A DNA stretch of 35,794 nucleotides from Granulosicoccus sp. (lineage in GTDB: Bacteria > Pseudomonadota > Gammaproteobacteria > Granulosicoccales > Granulosicoccaceae), in assembly GCA_023301795.1 (NCBI GenBank), contig JALZVU010000154.1, positions 1-35,794 of the forward strand. The letters run 5' to 3'. The notes under the pieces were generated by a model. The model was not told the DNA's origin and ran no database searches. It saw only the letters and a program-made list of their open reading frames with translations. Below are positions 15,528 to 23,638 of the stretch, piece by piece (position 1 is the stretch's first letter; every line of letters begins with the position of its first letter). The position numbers and the translations under genes are program-made.

Positions 15528-18500
15528 CGCGTAAGTATCGTTTGTCGTCGACTAATTGCTTTATGTAGGCTATGGCTTCATCAGATGAATAGCGGCCTTC
15601 GCTTTGGACAATGAAGTGTAAAGTCTCATCAACATCTTTTGCCATTTTCTCAGCATCGCCACATACGTAGATAACGGCACCGTTCTGCAGCCACTGAAAA
15701 AACTCCGACGCATTTTCAAGCATTCGATGTTGCACGTAAAGTTTCTCGGCTTGATCACGAGAGAACGCAAGATCCAATCGGTTCAGCACGCCTTGTTCAA
15801 GCCAGCTACTGATCTCTTCCTCGTACAGAAAATCAGTGCTGGCGTGACGATCTCCAAAAAAAAGCCATGATTTGCCGGTCGCCTTACGCCACTGCCGTTC
15901 TTGCAGAAACCCTCGAAACGGTGCTATGCCCGTACCTGGCCCAATCATGACAATAGGTACATCGTCATCTGGCAATGAGAATGCGTTGTCAGGGCCAAAA
16001 TACACATTGAGGTTGTCGCCCACATCTAGCTGATCAGCGAGAAAGCCGGAAGCAACACCGTGATGTTCGCGTCCGTCCACCGTGTATCGAACCGCTCCCA
16101 CGGTTAAGTGAACCTCATTGGGATGAAGATTAATACTGGAGGAGATAGAGTAGCTTCTGGGTGCCAACCGTCCAAGCACGTTACACAGAGCCTCAACGGA
16201 CGTTATCACGCCAGGATTGGTTCTCAACAAGCCGAGGACATCCTTACCCCATAAGTAATCATTTAAGGCAGATTGATCATCACCACGCAGAATACTCTTT
16301 ACCGATTCGTCGTTAGTGTGCTCTGCAATGGCCGCCAATAAAGCGCGGGATGGGGTTCGAATCTCCAGATCCTGTAGTAGGCGTTTGAAAACAGTTTTAG
16401 TGCTATCACCCATTCGTTCGTCGGCATTGCTGTTCACTAGATTCAATAACTCTGACACAAGAGAGTGTCGATTTTCGGGTAGCACATTAATCGTGCCACC
16501 CACTTTGTAGTCCAGTGCCTCGTCAGCCAGTGACAAGCTAAAGTGATAGGTCTGCTTGGACGAGCCTTGCTTGGTCAAGCTGTATTTTTCAGTCAAAGGT
16601 ACCTGCAAGGGATTCTTACGGGTAAACCGCCTCGCGGCGGTCTGACTCGACAGTACGGTAGGGGTATTGATACTGGTTTGATCCCCGATGTCAGAAATCA
16701 TGGGCAGTACAACATCTATCCACTGTTCCGCAACATCATCGTCATTGACGTCACAGTCAGTTCTGTTCAGAATTCTAGTAGCGCCTACTTCACAAAGGCG
16801 CTTATCCCACAGCTTACCCGCCTCACAGAATGTAGCGTAAGTTCTGTCGCCAAAGGCTAACACTGAGTAGTGAGCACGATGCAACCGAGGCGAGTCTGCA
16901 GCACTGAAAGTATCCCACAGTGATTGGGCGTTATCGGGCATATCGCCTTCACCGTAGGTACTGCAAACTATTAATATCCGTTCTATGTCTAAAAGCTCTG
17001 TGGCATCCACATCGTCCATGGCAACCGCTTGTGCCACCATGCCATGATCGCCAGCGCGTTTCACTATGTCCTGTGCAACGAATTCGGCATTACCCGTACG
17101 CGAGCCATAAAGGACCACCAATGGTTTGCCATTGGCTGCCATAGCTTCCGGTGCATCACCCACCTTTTTTATGCTCACCTGCAAGCCTGAGAAAGCGGCA
17201 TTGCCTGTCAACGCATCCACGTGATTGTGATCAGTGATGTCATTGACACTAACACCCGGTTTCGCCTCTGCATACGGGATACGTGTGCCTGCTCGCGTAT
17301 GACCAAATCCGTGAGGTATGGAAATTACGCCGTGCATGAGTGTATCAGTGACTTCAGCAGGCAACGTTATAACACCAACGTCAGAACTGACAGCAATACT
17401 TTGCTGGTCTACGATAGATAATCTTCTTGCATCGTCGGTATTGATCATCGCAGTACAACGCACCTGCCCACTTGCACTCAGTTTTTTAACCTGATGCATC
17501 CAGGAATTATTGGTGCTCACGTGGCGTCTACCGATAAGACGAAACGGACGCTGTTGAGTGTGGCTAACGCTGGCTTGCACTGAATCTGCTTTGTGTTCTT
17601 CTATAAGCGTTTTCAGTGCGTTCACGAAAATATCAGGCGCAATGTGTATTTTTTTGTCGGACGTCAACATCCCCTCGGGCACCCTGGAGACCATGGGACC
17701 TAATCGAATGCCGTGTTTTGAAGCGATAACCTTGTTAAGCGTTAGCCCCGAGAGCCATCTTCTAGGGTGACTAAGCTTTCCATAGGCACCGAACATCAAA
17801 CCCCAGTTGATGATCCGACGCGGCGTTAGAAAACGATGCATAAAACCCCCGCCATTGGGAGACAATCGTTCAATAAGAACCTTGAGCACTTGCCAGTCGC
17901 GTGGGCGCTCATCGTTTGGCGGGAACAGAGCCTCTGAGTACTTAACGTTGTTCGACACCGATATCAAATTAAAGATCAAGTCGTAGTGTTCAATCTCCAG
18001 ACCACTTGGCGTTGGCAGAATAATATCTGCATGGCGTGTTGTCTCGTTAATATAGTTGTCGATAGAGAACATGAACTCGACATCGGGTAGCGTTGCATCA
18101 AGCCTGTGCCCACCGGGGCTGGACAGTACTGGATTACCGCACACGCTCATGAATGCTCGAACCTGCCCTGGCCCTTCAGTGGTAATTTCCTCAGTCATTG
18201 CGGATACCGGCAACTCACCATAAAACTCTGGCATTTTGCGCACTCGACTTGTCCACCGGCCAAATGGGCTAACTTTCGGCTTTCCTCTGGCCAGTTCGAT
18301 TGCCGGAGTTGGAAACATCATGCCGCCCGGCCTGTCAAAATTTCCCGACAACAAATTGATACTATTTATCAACCAGTGGCAAAGACCACCGTGTTTCTGT
18401 GTTGATAACCCCATCCGACCATAGAGAACAGCGCGATCCTGTTGTGCATAGTCTTTGACAAGGCTTTCAATCACTGACACTGGCACACCAGTGATTAACT

Positions 18501-19332
18501 CAGCTTGTTCGGGTGTCATCGCATCGGCTACCGCATCCATAGCCTCTATGCCGACGATATGGTCAGACAGGTGTTGGAGGTCAATGTAGTTATCGCGAAA
18601 AAGAATATGCGCAAAAGCTAGTAAGAAAAACACATCGGTACCGGGCCGGATGAAGTGATGCGCCGTGGCCAGCTTTGCTGTCTCCGTCAAACGCGGATCC
18701 AGGACAACAAACTGACCGCCCCGCTGTTCGATAGCTTTCAGACGCTCGCGAATGCCGGCCGAGGTCATGATGCTGCCATTACTGGCAATTGGGTTAGCAC
18801 CCATAAGGATCATGAAATCAGTGCGATCTACATCTGGCACTGGAATTCTGAACTCATGACCAAACATGAAATGCGCTGCAAAATGATGCGGCAGTTGATC
18901 CATGCTGGTTGCCGAAAAAACGTTTCTGGAACCGATCGCCGCGGTCAGGGTTTTTACAAACAACATCATGCCCATATTGTGCACGACAGGATTGCCCAGG
19001 TAGCTGGCAATCGAATCAGCACCGTGTTCTTTACGAATACGCTTAAGGTTGGTTTCTATCGTTGCATAAGCTTCATCCCAGGTAATCTCGACCCAGTCTT
19101 CGCCGACACGTTTTACAGGTTTGCGAAGGCGACTTGGATCAGTATGCAGCGCCGCCAAGGCCGGAGCCTTGGGGCACATACTGCCCTTACTGAATGGATC
19201 CTGCAGATCAGGCTTGATAACGATATCAACGCCGGCAGAAGCGGCAGACTCACGCTGCATGACTTGAATGCCACACATCGCTTCACACAGATTGCATACC
19301 CGATAATGAACTTGTGGTTCTATCGACATCAT
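15517..19332 (-). CDS. Molybdopterin oxidoreductase fused to CysJ-like NADPH flavoprotein reductase
   Basis: 1271 residues from the ATG at 19332, which overlaps the upstream stop as ATGA; a longer frame to 19425 has a non-conserved N terminus. Order of domains: [4Fe-4S] site C13-x2-C-x3-C-x32-C53 (CNLCEAMCG...SMCPKAP); DMSO-reductase-family molybdopterin domains (about 60-520; LILMGANP-like MILMGANPIAS, VVLDPRLTETA); dinucleotide-binding domain (about 600-710); flavodoxin (about 735-880; YGSRTGNAEFVAQDI); FAD domain (RSYSISSS); NADPH domain (IGPGTGIAPFRGFLQER, YVCGDAEKMAKDV) ending YLRDVY as in CysJ. Electrons should run NADPH-FAD-FMN-[4Fe-4S]-Mo. No twin-arginine signal is present, so it is cytoplasmic. 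Database names for such fusions mention nitrate reductase, but the substrate is not proven by sequence. The metal-ligand region reads SATSMDQLP, with no Cys. Confidence 0.92.
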   Translation of the reverse strand: MMSIEPQVHYRVCNLCEAMCGIQVMQRESAASAGVDIVIKPDLQDPFSKGSMCPKAPALAALHTDPSRLRKPVKRVGEDWVEITWDEAYATIETNLKRIRKEHGADSIASYLGNPVVHNMGMMLFVKTLTAAIGSRNVFSATSMDQLPHHFAAHFMFGHEFRIPVPDVDRTDFMILMGANPIASNGSIMTSAGIRERLKAIEQRGGQFVVLDPRLTETAKLATAHHFIRPGTDVFFLLAFAHILFRDNYIDLQHLSDHIVGIEAMDAVADAMTPEQAELITGVPVSVIESLVKDYAQQDRAVLYGRMGLSTQKHGGLCHWLINSINLLSGNFDRPGGMMFPTPAIELARGKPKVSPFGRWTSRVRKMPEFYGELPVSAMTEEITTEGPGQVRAFMSVCGNPVLSSPGGHRLDATLPDVEFMFSIDNYINETTRHADIILPTPSGLEIEHYDLIFNLISVSNNVKYSEALFPPNDERPRDWQVLKVLIERLSPNGGGFMHRFLTPRRIINWGLMFGAYGKLSHPRRWLSGLTLNKVIASKHGIRLGPMVSRVPEGMLTSDKKIHIAPDIFVNALKTLIEEHKADSVQASVSHTQQRPFRLIGRRHVSTNNSWMHQVKKLSASGQVRCTAMINTDDARRLSIVDQQSIAVSSDVGVITLPAEVTDTLMHGVISIPHGFGHTRAGTRIPYAEAKPGVSVNDITDHNHVDALTGNAAFSGLQVSIKKVGDAPEAMAANGKPLVVLYGSRTGNAEFVAQDIVKRAGDHGMVAQAVAMDDVDATELLDIERILIVCSTYGEGDMPDNAQSLWDTFSAADSPRLHRAHYSVLAFGDRTYATFCEAGKLWDKRLCEVGATRILNRTDCDVNDDDVAEQWIDVVLPMISDIGDQTSINTPTVLSSQTAARRFTRKNPLQVPLTEKYSLTKQGSSKQTYHFSLSLADEALDYKVGGTINVLPENRHSLVSELLNLVNSNADERMGDSTKTVFKRLLQDLEIRTPSRALLAAIAEHTNDESVKSILRGDDQSALNDYLWGKDVLGLLRTNPGVITSVEALCNVLGRLAPRSYSISSSINLHPNEVHLTVGAVRYTVDGREHHGVASGFLADQLDVGDNLNVYFGPDNAFSLPDDDVPIVMIGPGTGIAPFRGFLQERQWRKATGKSWLFFGDRHASTDFLYEEEISSWLEQGVLNRLDLAFSRDQAEKLYVQHRMLENASEFFQWLQNGAVIYVCGDAEKMAKDVDETLHFIVQSEGRYSSDEAIAYIKQLVDDKRYLRDVY

Positions 19333-19766
19333 GCTCGATTGTTGTGGATGTCGCACGCCCGCTTGTAAGGACCGATTAGAAACAATACAAGAATGGCAAT
19401 GGTCAACGCCAGGGAGACGTAGCACATTGGAATTGCGTTGCTGGACGCACCGCGTACGCTACCGCCGCTGGTCGTTGGACAAACACCGCCACCACCCAGA
19501 ATCTCTGCGGCTGAACCCATTAATGCGATAACAAAAGCGGTGCCCCAGCCTACGCAGAAAGAGTACGTTTTGTACTTATTGCCACGCACAAGCAGTGAAA
19601 TAATCATAAGGGAGTAAGCAACCAGCACCACATAGCAAATGGGTACGATACCAATTGCCGGGCAAACCTTGCCCGTGAAATTAGCATAACTCACATTCAC
19701 GGCACCCAGAAAACCGATGCCCAGCAGAATCCAAAGTACGATATCAATAATTTTACGTTGGTTCAT
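19329..19766 (-). CDS. Four-helix membrane protein with duplicated CP...PxCY motifs
   Basis: 145 residues, four hydrophobic helices. Two halves look related: KVCPAIGIVPICYVVLVAY (Cys35, Cys44) and GVCPTTSG...NAIPMCYVSLAL (Cys96, Cys115), each a Cys-Pro before a Pro-x-Cys-Tyr that starts a helix. I do not recognise the family by name. Paired cysteines at helix ends recall DsbB/VKOR-type thiol chemistry or metal binding, but CXXC is absent, so this is only a suggestion. The start overlaps the previous stop as ATGA and the end overlaps the molybdoflavoprotein ATG as ATGA, so the three genes are tightly coupled. The position suggests a membrane partner for the reductase or for the exported propeller protein. 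Confidence 0.78.
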   Translation of the reverse strand: MNQRKIIDIVLWILLGIGFLGAVNVSYANFTGKVCPAIGIVPICYVVLVAYSLMIISLLVRGNKYKTYSFCVGWGTAFVIALMGSAAEILGGGGVCPTTSGGSVRGASSNAIPMCYVSLALTIAILVLFLIGPYKRACDIHNNRA

Positions 19767-21400
19767 GATCCTGACTCGCCTGAGGTTTGCATAAGTTGAA
19801 CGGTTTCATTTCGAAAGCTGCCTTCGGTAATAAACGCAGCGCCGTCTAGTGCTGTTGCCGATACACTGGATGCTTGGCTGTCACCCAATCCGAATATCAG
19901 CATGTGAGATTGATCGGACAATAAGCCTTCACCAACAACAAACGTCTGGATCAACCTGGATCCATCGGCAAGCGTAACTGTAACGACGGTGCCTACCGAA
20001 CCGATGGTGTTGGGCAACTGCACTTTCAAAAAACCTTGATCTCCACCTTCACTCAGAAATACATTCTGTGGACCGAGTAGATTGATATGAACCAAGTCTG
20101 GATATCCGTCCTGATTGAAGTCGGCTGTAAGAGGTGCGATACCAAATTCGCGATTCTGCACACCTGCCTGATCACCCGCTTCAGAAAACTTACCTTGATC
20201 ATCCTGTAGCAAGAACCGGCCGTTTAGTCGCCACATCGGTAGCGCGTGTAGTGGCCAACCTGAATAATTTTCGGATACAACCAAATCATCACGACCGTCA
20301 AGATTGAAGTCTTCAAAGATTGCGCCCCATGAGAATTCGAAGGCAGCTACCTGTCGCTCCTCCGCAGAATCAACAAACGAGAAATCGCCTTGGTTTTCGA
20401 ATAATAACCACTCTGTGTGCAAGACTTGATCTTCTCGCAAATCCCCACGTACCAGTGCGTCAGGCACAGTTGATCCAACGTTAGAGAAGAAAAAATCAGG
20501 GAGGCTGTCGTTTTTCAGATCGGTTACAGCAATACCCATGGGGTACGAGAAATAATCACTGCTGGGGTTAGACATATTCTCAAAGGTCATATCACCATTG
20601 TTTTTCCAGGTGCGAACCGTCCCGGTGTCATGAGCGATCACAATGTCCTCGAGTCGGTCACCATCAACATCGATGAATACTGCTTGAAACGTGTTGTGCT
20701 GATATAGCATTCCAGCCTGCTCGGTGATGTTGTCGAACGTATCGTCACCGGTGTTGATGTATAGACCGCTTATACCTCCATATTCTTGGTTGAATATGGT
20801 TTCGCCTTCCACGTGCTTTCTGGCGATGTAACCGGACACGAACATATCGTACAACCCGTCCCTGTTAATATCAGCAACCGCAACAGACAGCGGTACGGTC
20901 TTTGGATCCAGGTTGAGGTCCAGCTTTTTAGCGGTAAATGTACTGTCAACATTAGTGTACAAAAACACACCTGATTGCCTTGTGATCAGCATGTCGTTAT
21001 CACCGTCGACATCAAGATCCAGTGATATCGCACTGAACGTTTTATCCGGGGTCTCTTTTGTCCATCCCGTATCCGTGGTGATGTCCTCGAAGGTGCCATT
21101 GTTGAATTTATAAAACGCATCCTGCTGATGAATTCCACCGCCTATAAACAGCTCTTCAACGCCGTCATTGTCAATGTCAACAATAGCGCCAGCTGTAAAC
21201 GGAAGTGTTTGGGTTTCATCGTAGGTGGGAACGAAATCAATCACCTGCTGCGTAAACGTAGGTATTGTCAGATTGTCCAGATTGACTGCATAACTGTTAG
21301 AGCGATCACTATGGCTCAGCCAGGTTAATCCAAGCATCAGGCTGATGATTAGCAGCGCTACAAAAAGGACGATGGATTTTAAGAGTTTGCCGATACTCAT
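19763..21400 (-). CDS. Exported FG-GAP/VCBS propeller with ASPIC/UnbV C terminus
   Basis: 545 residues. A hydrophobic stretch at about 8-27 is an uncleaved anchor or signal peptide, so the body is periplasmic or outside. Seven calcium-loop motifs of the DxDxDG kind recur: DIDNDGVEE, DVDGDNDM, DINRDGLYD, DVDGDRLED, DLKNDSLPD, DFNLDGRDD, DFNQDGYPD. They predict a seven-bladed propeller like integrin alpha or CRTAC1. The C terminus (VTLADGSRLIQTF...FGLGDSQASSVSA) matches the ASPIC/UnbV module. Such proteins bind ligands or surfaces; enzymatic activity is not known. The ATG at 21400 has AGGAG eight bases upstream and overlaps the previous stop as TAATG. Placement before a cytoplasmic molybdoenzyme is unusual. 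Confidence 0.9.
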   Translation of the reverse strand: MSIGKLLKSIVLFVALLIISLMLGLTWLSHSDRSNSYAVNLDNLTIPTFTQQVIDFVPTYDETQTLPFTAGAIVDIDNDGVEELFIGGGIHQQDAFYKFNNGTFEDITTDTGWTKETPDKTFSAISLDLDVDGDNDMLITRQSGVFLYTNVDSTFTAKKLDLNLDPKTVPLSVAVADINRDGLYDMFVSGYIARKHVEGETIFNQEYGGISGLYINTGDDTFDNITEQAGMLYQHNTFQAVFIDVDGDRLEDIVIAHDTGTVRTWKNNGDMTFENMSNPSSDYFSYPMGIAVTDLKNDSLPDFFFSNVGSTVPDALVRGDLREDQVLHTEWLLFENQGDFSFVDSAEERQVAAFEFSWGAIFEDFNLDGRDDLVVSENYSGWPLHALPMWRLNGRFLLQDDQGKFSEAGDQAGVQNREFGIAPLTADFNQDGYPDLVHINLLGPQNVFLSEGGDQGFLKVQLPNTIGSVGTVVTVTLADGSRLIQTFVVGEGLLSDQSHMLIFGLGDSQASSVSATALDGAAFITEGSFRNETVQLMQTSGESGS

Positions 21401-22071
21401 TAACTCAGCTCCTGCGAGTTAGCGCCGCTTGTCTGGGCTTTAACTGCAAAGACAAGAGATAACGCAAAAAAGATGAAAAACGCTACATTGAGCGCTATGG
21501 GCATGGTGTGTTTACCGACGGACGGCACAATGGCAAAGAGTATGAAATTAGCAACAATCAAAAGAATAGGATTAAATATCGCCATCCACTTCGGATAATG
21601 AGAACGTCCCGACAAGCACAGTTTGATTATGATGACTGATACCACCAGCGTGGTGATGCGAATGACTTGTAACAACGTCTCGTAGCGTAGGTCGTATAAT
21701 GCAATAAGAGCTTCTATATCAGCGGACGCTGGCAGTTGCATCAGGGCAGAGATGCTGGCTCGTGAACCTATCCACACCACGCCGACGATAAAACCGAAAG
21801 TACCGATGAGAAACGCTGAAAATGCCCAACGGTGGTTCGCAGGACGCAACATCTGGAAGATGTGATAACACCCTATCGGATACAAGGTTGCACCGAATAC
21901 ACCTAGGAAATGTCCAGCCGTCGAGCGAGAAGTCGAGATACCTTGCATGAAATCGTACCCCCCTTCAGTAAACCGAGCTTGCGCGTCATAGTGCAGCAGG
22001 TACTCACCCATACCCACGAGAGTGGCCGCAAGCAGCCCAATGAGCGCTGTGAATATCAGTTTATTTTGCAT
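21400..22071 (-). CDS. Six-helix membrane protein, DUF6796-like
   Basis: 223 residues with six hydrophobic helices (about 4-24, 52-75, 83-106, 130-152, 163-183, 190-212). The first loop reads GEYLLHYDAQARFTEGGYDF followed by GISTSRSTAGHFLG, which I associate with the family listed as DUF6796, although I cannot check it. Conserved Glu, His and Arg near the first two helices might form a polar site. First gene of the overlapping operon; its TAA overlaps the propeller ATG by one base. No function is known to me. The start has only a weak GTAAAG ahead of it. Confidence 0.78.
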   Translation of the reverse strand: MQNKLIFTALIGLLAATLVGMGEYLLHYDAQARFTEGGYDFMQGISTSRSTAGHFLGVFGATLYPIGCYHIFQMLRPANHRWAFSAFLIGTFGFIVGVVWIGSRASISALMQLPASADIEALIALYDLRYETLLQVIRITTLVVSVIIIKLCLSGRSHYPKWMAIFNPILLIVANFILFAIVPSVGKHTMPIALNVAFFIFFALSLVFAVKAQTSGANSQELS

Positions 22072-22713
22072 CTTTACAGTTTTTCTTCGTTTGATTCAAA
22101 AATGAGTCGATACAAGCAGCTGTAACTCAAAGACTCAGGACAAATGTAGTGTTCGTAATCTGGTAACACCTCTGGCTGATTATCCCAACAAATATTAAGC
22201 AATTTCACGATGAAATATTGCTGCCAAAATTAATACCAAGTAACTGATTACTATAAAATTTAAGTTAATCACTCCCTATCACTTACAAAACTCGAAGCCG
22301 CCAAGACAACACCTAGTGACACAAATTTGGAAGGGCATGCATAACAGCGATAATGGAACTACTAGAAATTTTTATGCTCACAGTCACGCGCAGCGAGACG
22401 CTAAGTTTGCCCCAGAACGGAACAGTGTGACAAAGTTCTTCCCTCGAACGTCCAAAATACGGTTAAATGTGCACCACCAGAGTGCGCAACGTTCTAACAT
22501 CTGAAACGTGTGGCGCCGACGAAAAGGGGTTACATAAAGTGTTTCAGTTAGTAAGATGCCTGCCATGCGCGATTGGTTACGCAAAGCATGAAAAAAACTC
22601 CTATATTCGCTGTATGACTCGTCATTTGGCCAATTGACGGTGGTAGCGGCACGACCAAACATGCACTTTAACGCTTGAAGTATCTTGACGTGAACCTCTG
22701 TATAGAACCTGCA
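22072..22713. other. Divergent intergenic region between the molybdoflavoprotein operon and the ECF sigma gene
   Basis: About 640 bp of low-GC sequence between the two divergent transcripts; it must hold both promoters. A weak hairpin, GCAATTTC / GAAATATTGC at about 22199-22221, is visible. A GGAAC (22419-22423), the usual ECF -35 core, is present, but no CGTC/TCGA -10 follows at 16-17 bp, so I do not call an ECF promoter. Frames of 60-117 codons here are not protein-like. Confidence 0.45.
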
Positions 22714-23262
22714 ATGCAATCCTGCGATAGAAGGCAATTAGTTATTGAGCACATCGCTTGGATGCTGGCGTTAGCAGAAAAAATACTCAATGACCATTGC
22801 CTGGCGCAAGACGCAGTACAAGAGTCATTTATAAATGCTTTTCGCTCCTACGACTCTCTTAAGGATCAATCAAAGCTGAAACCTTGGCTCAAACGGATCG
22901 TTGTAAATACCTCTTTGATGCAGCTCCGGCAGATTAAACGGCGACCAGAGCAGTCCATTGAAGAGAATCTACCCGACTTTGACAAAAACGGCTGTCGAAC
23001 AGAAGACACTTGGACGTACCTCATTGGCACCGAAAAAGTACTCGAAAATGAGCTACTTCGTTCGTCCCTACAGGATGCTTACGCTAGACTACCAGACGAC
23101 TATCGCGTAGTTTTACTGCTTAGAGATATAGAAGGCTACGACACTGCAGAAGTTGCATCGTTAGTGAATATATCCCCCGGCAATGTTAAAACACGCCTCC
23201 ACAGAGCCAGATCTGCGTTGAAAAAAATGCTCGAACCAATGCTTCGCGGAGACCGAGATTGA
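22714..23262 (+). CDS. ECF-type RNA polymerase sigma factor
   Basis: 182 residues from the ATG at 22714; the frame opens further upstream to a TTG at 22675, and neither has a clear ribosome site. Region 2 contains AQDAVQESFINAFRSYDSL and LKPWLKRIVVNTSL, the core-binding and -10 reading helices. Region 4 contains LPDDYRVVLLLRDIEGYDT and ISPGNVKTRLHRARSALKK, the helix-turn-helix that reads the -35 element. Length and lack of regions 1 and 3 place it in the extracytoplasmic-function group. It is followed, with a 4-nt overlap, by its likely anti-sigma factor. The target genes are unknown; the divergent molybdoflavoprotein operon is the nearest candidate. Confidence 0.92.
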   Translation: MQSCDRRQLVIEHIAWMLALAEKILNDHCLAQDAVQESFINAFRSYDSLKDQSKLKPWLKRIVVNTSLMQLRQIKRRPEQSIEENLPDFDKNGCRTEDTWTYLIGTEKVLENELLRSSLQDAYARLPDDYRVVLLLRDIEGYDTAEVASLVNISPGNVKTRLHRARSALKKMLEPMLRGDRD

Positions 23263-23567
23263 GAAACACGACACGATTGTCAAGGATGAGTAGATCGATC
23301 AAAGGTCAATTTCTCAAGCGCGTGTACGGTATGTTGACGTGCCGGGAGATAGAAGGCTTCATACTCGCCTATCTCGATGGCGAGCTCACAAGGAAACAAC
23401 TGACTACCTTCAAAATTCACTTACTAATCTGCAGAGAATGTCGTGAATATGTAGAAGCGTATCAACGCGCAGTTGACATCAACAAAGAAGTTCTACGCGC
23501 ATCCGACAAGACTTATCTGAAAGACATTCCTGATGACTTGATTGAAGCAATACTCAAATCAAAGTAG
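23259..23567 (+). CDS. Zinc-finger anti-sigma factor (zf-HC2)
   Basis: 102 residues from a TTG at 23259, chosen because GGAG (23248-23251) lies seven bases upstream and the start overlaps the sigma stop as TTGA. Internal ATGs at 23286 and 23331 are less well served. The zinc motif is complete: LTCREIEGFILAYLDGEL followed by KIHLLICRECREY (Cys, His-x3-Cys-x2-Cys), as in ZAS-domain anti-sigma factors that release their sigma on oxidation or zinc loss. There is no membrane helix after the motif, so it is a soluble cytoplasmic sensor rather than a transmembrane one. It should hold the preceding sigma factor inactive. A short basic N-terminal extension is unusual. Confidence 0.87.
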   Translation: MRNTTRLSRMSRSIKGQFLKRVYGMLTCREIEGFILAYLDGELTRKQLTTFKIHLLICRECREYVEAYQRAVDINKEVLRASDKTYLKDIPDDLIEAILKSK

Positions 23568-23583
23568 CAGTATTCAGGCGGTT

Positions 23584-23614
23584 GCCGGCTTGCCGACAGG
23601 CGCGCAAGACCGGC
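23584..23614. terminator. Candidate bidirectional hairpin between anti-sigma gene and glgB
   Basis: GCCGGCTTG pairs with CAAGACCGGC, nine pairs with one bulge and a GC-rich loop. It lies in the 71-bp gap between two convergent genes, 17 bp after the anti-sigma stop and 25 bp after the glgB stop on the other strand. No clean T tract follows the stem on either side, so function is moderately uncertain. Confidence 0.4.
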
Positions 23615-23638
23615 CACGGATTCCTCATGGGGATTTTA

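Noticed and set aside
18655-19368. 237-codon plus-strand frame inside the molybdoflavoprotein gene
   Set aside because: Antisense to strongly conserved molybdopterin motifs; composition is not protein-like.
22419-22452. Possible ECF promoter GGAAC ... CGTC upstream of the sigma gene
   Set aside because: The spacing is 25 bp, far from the 16-17 bp such promoters need.
22384-22737. 117-codon minus-strand frame over the sigma promoter region
   Set aside because: No ribosome site, no recognisable motif, and it runs antisense into the sigma gene start.
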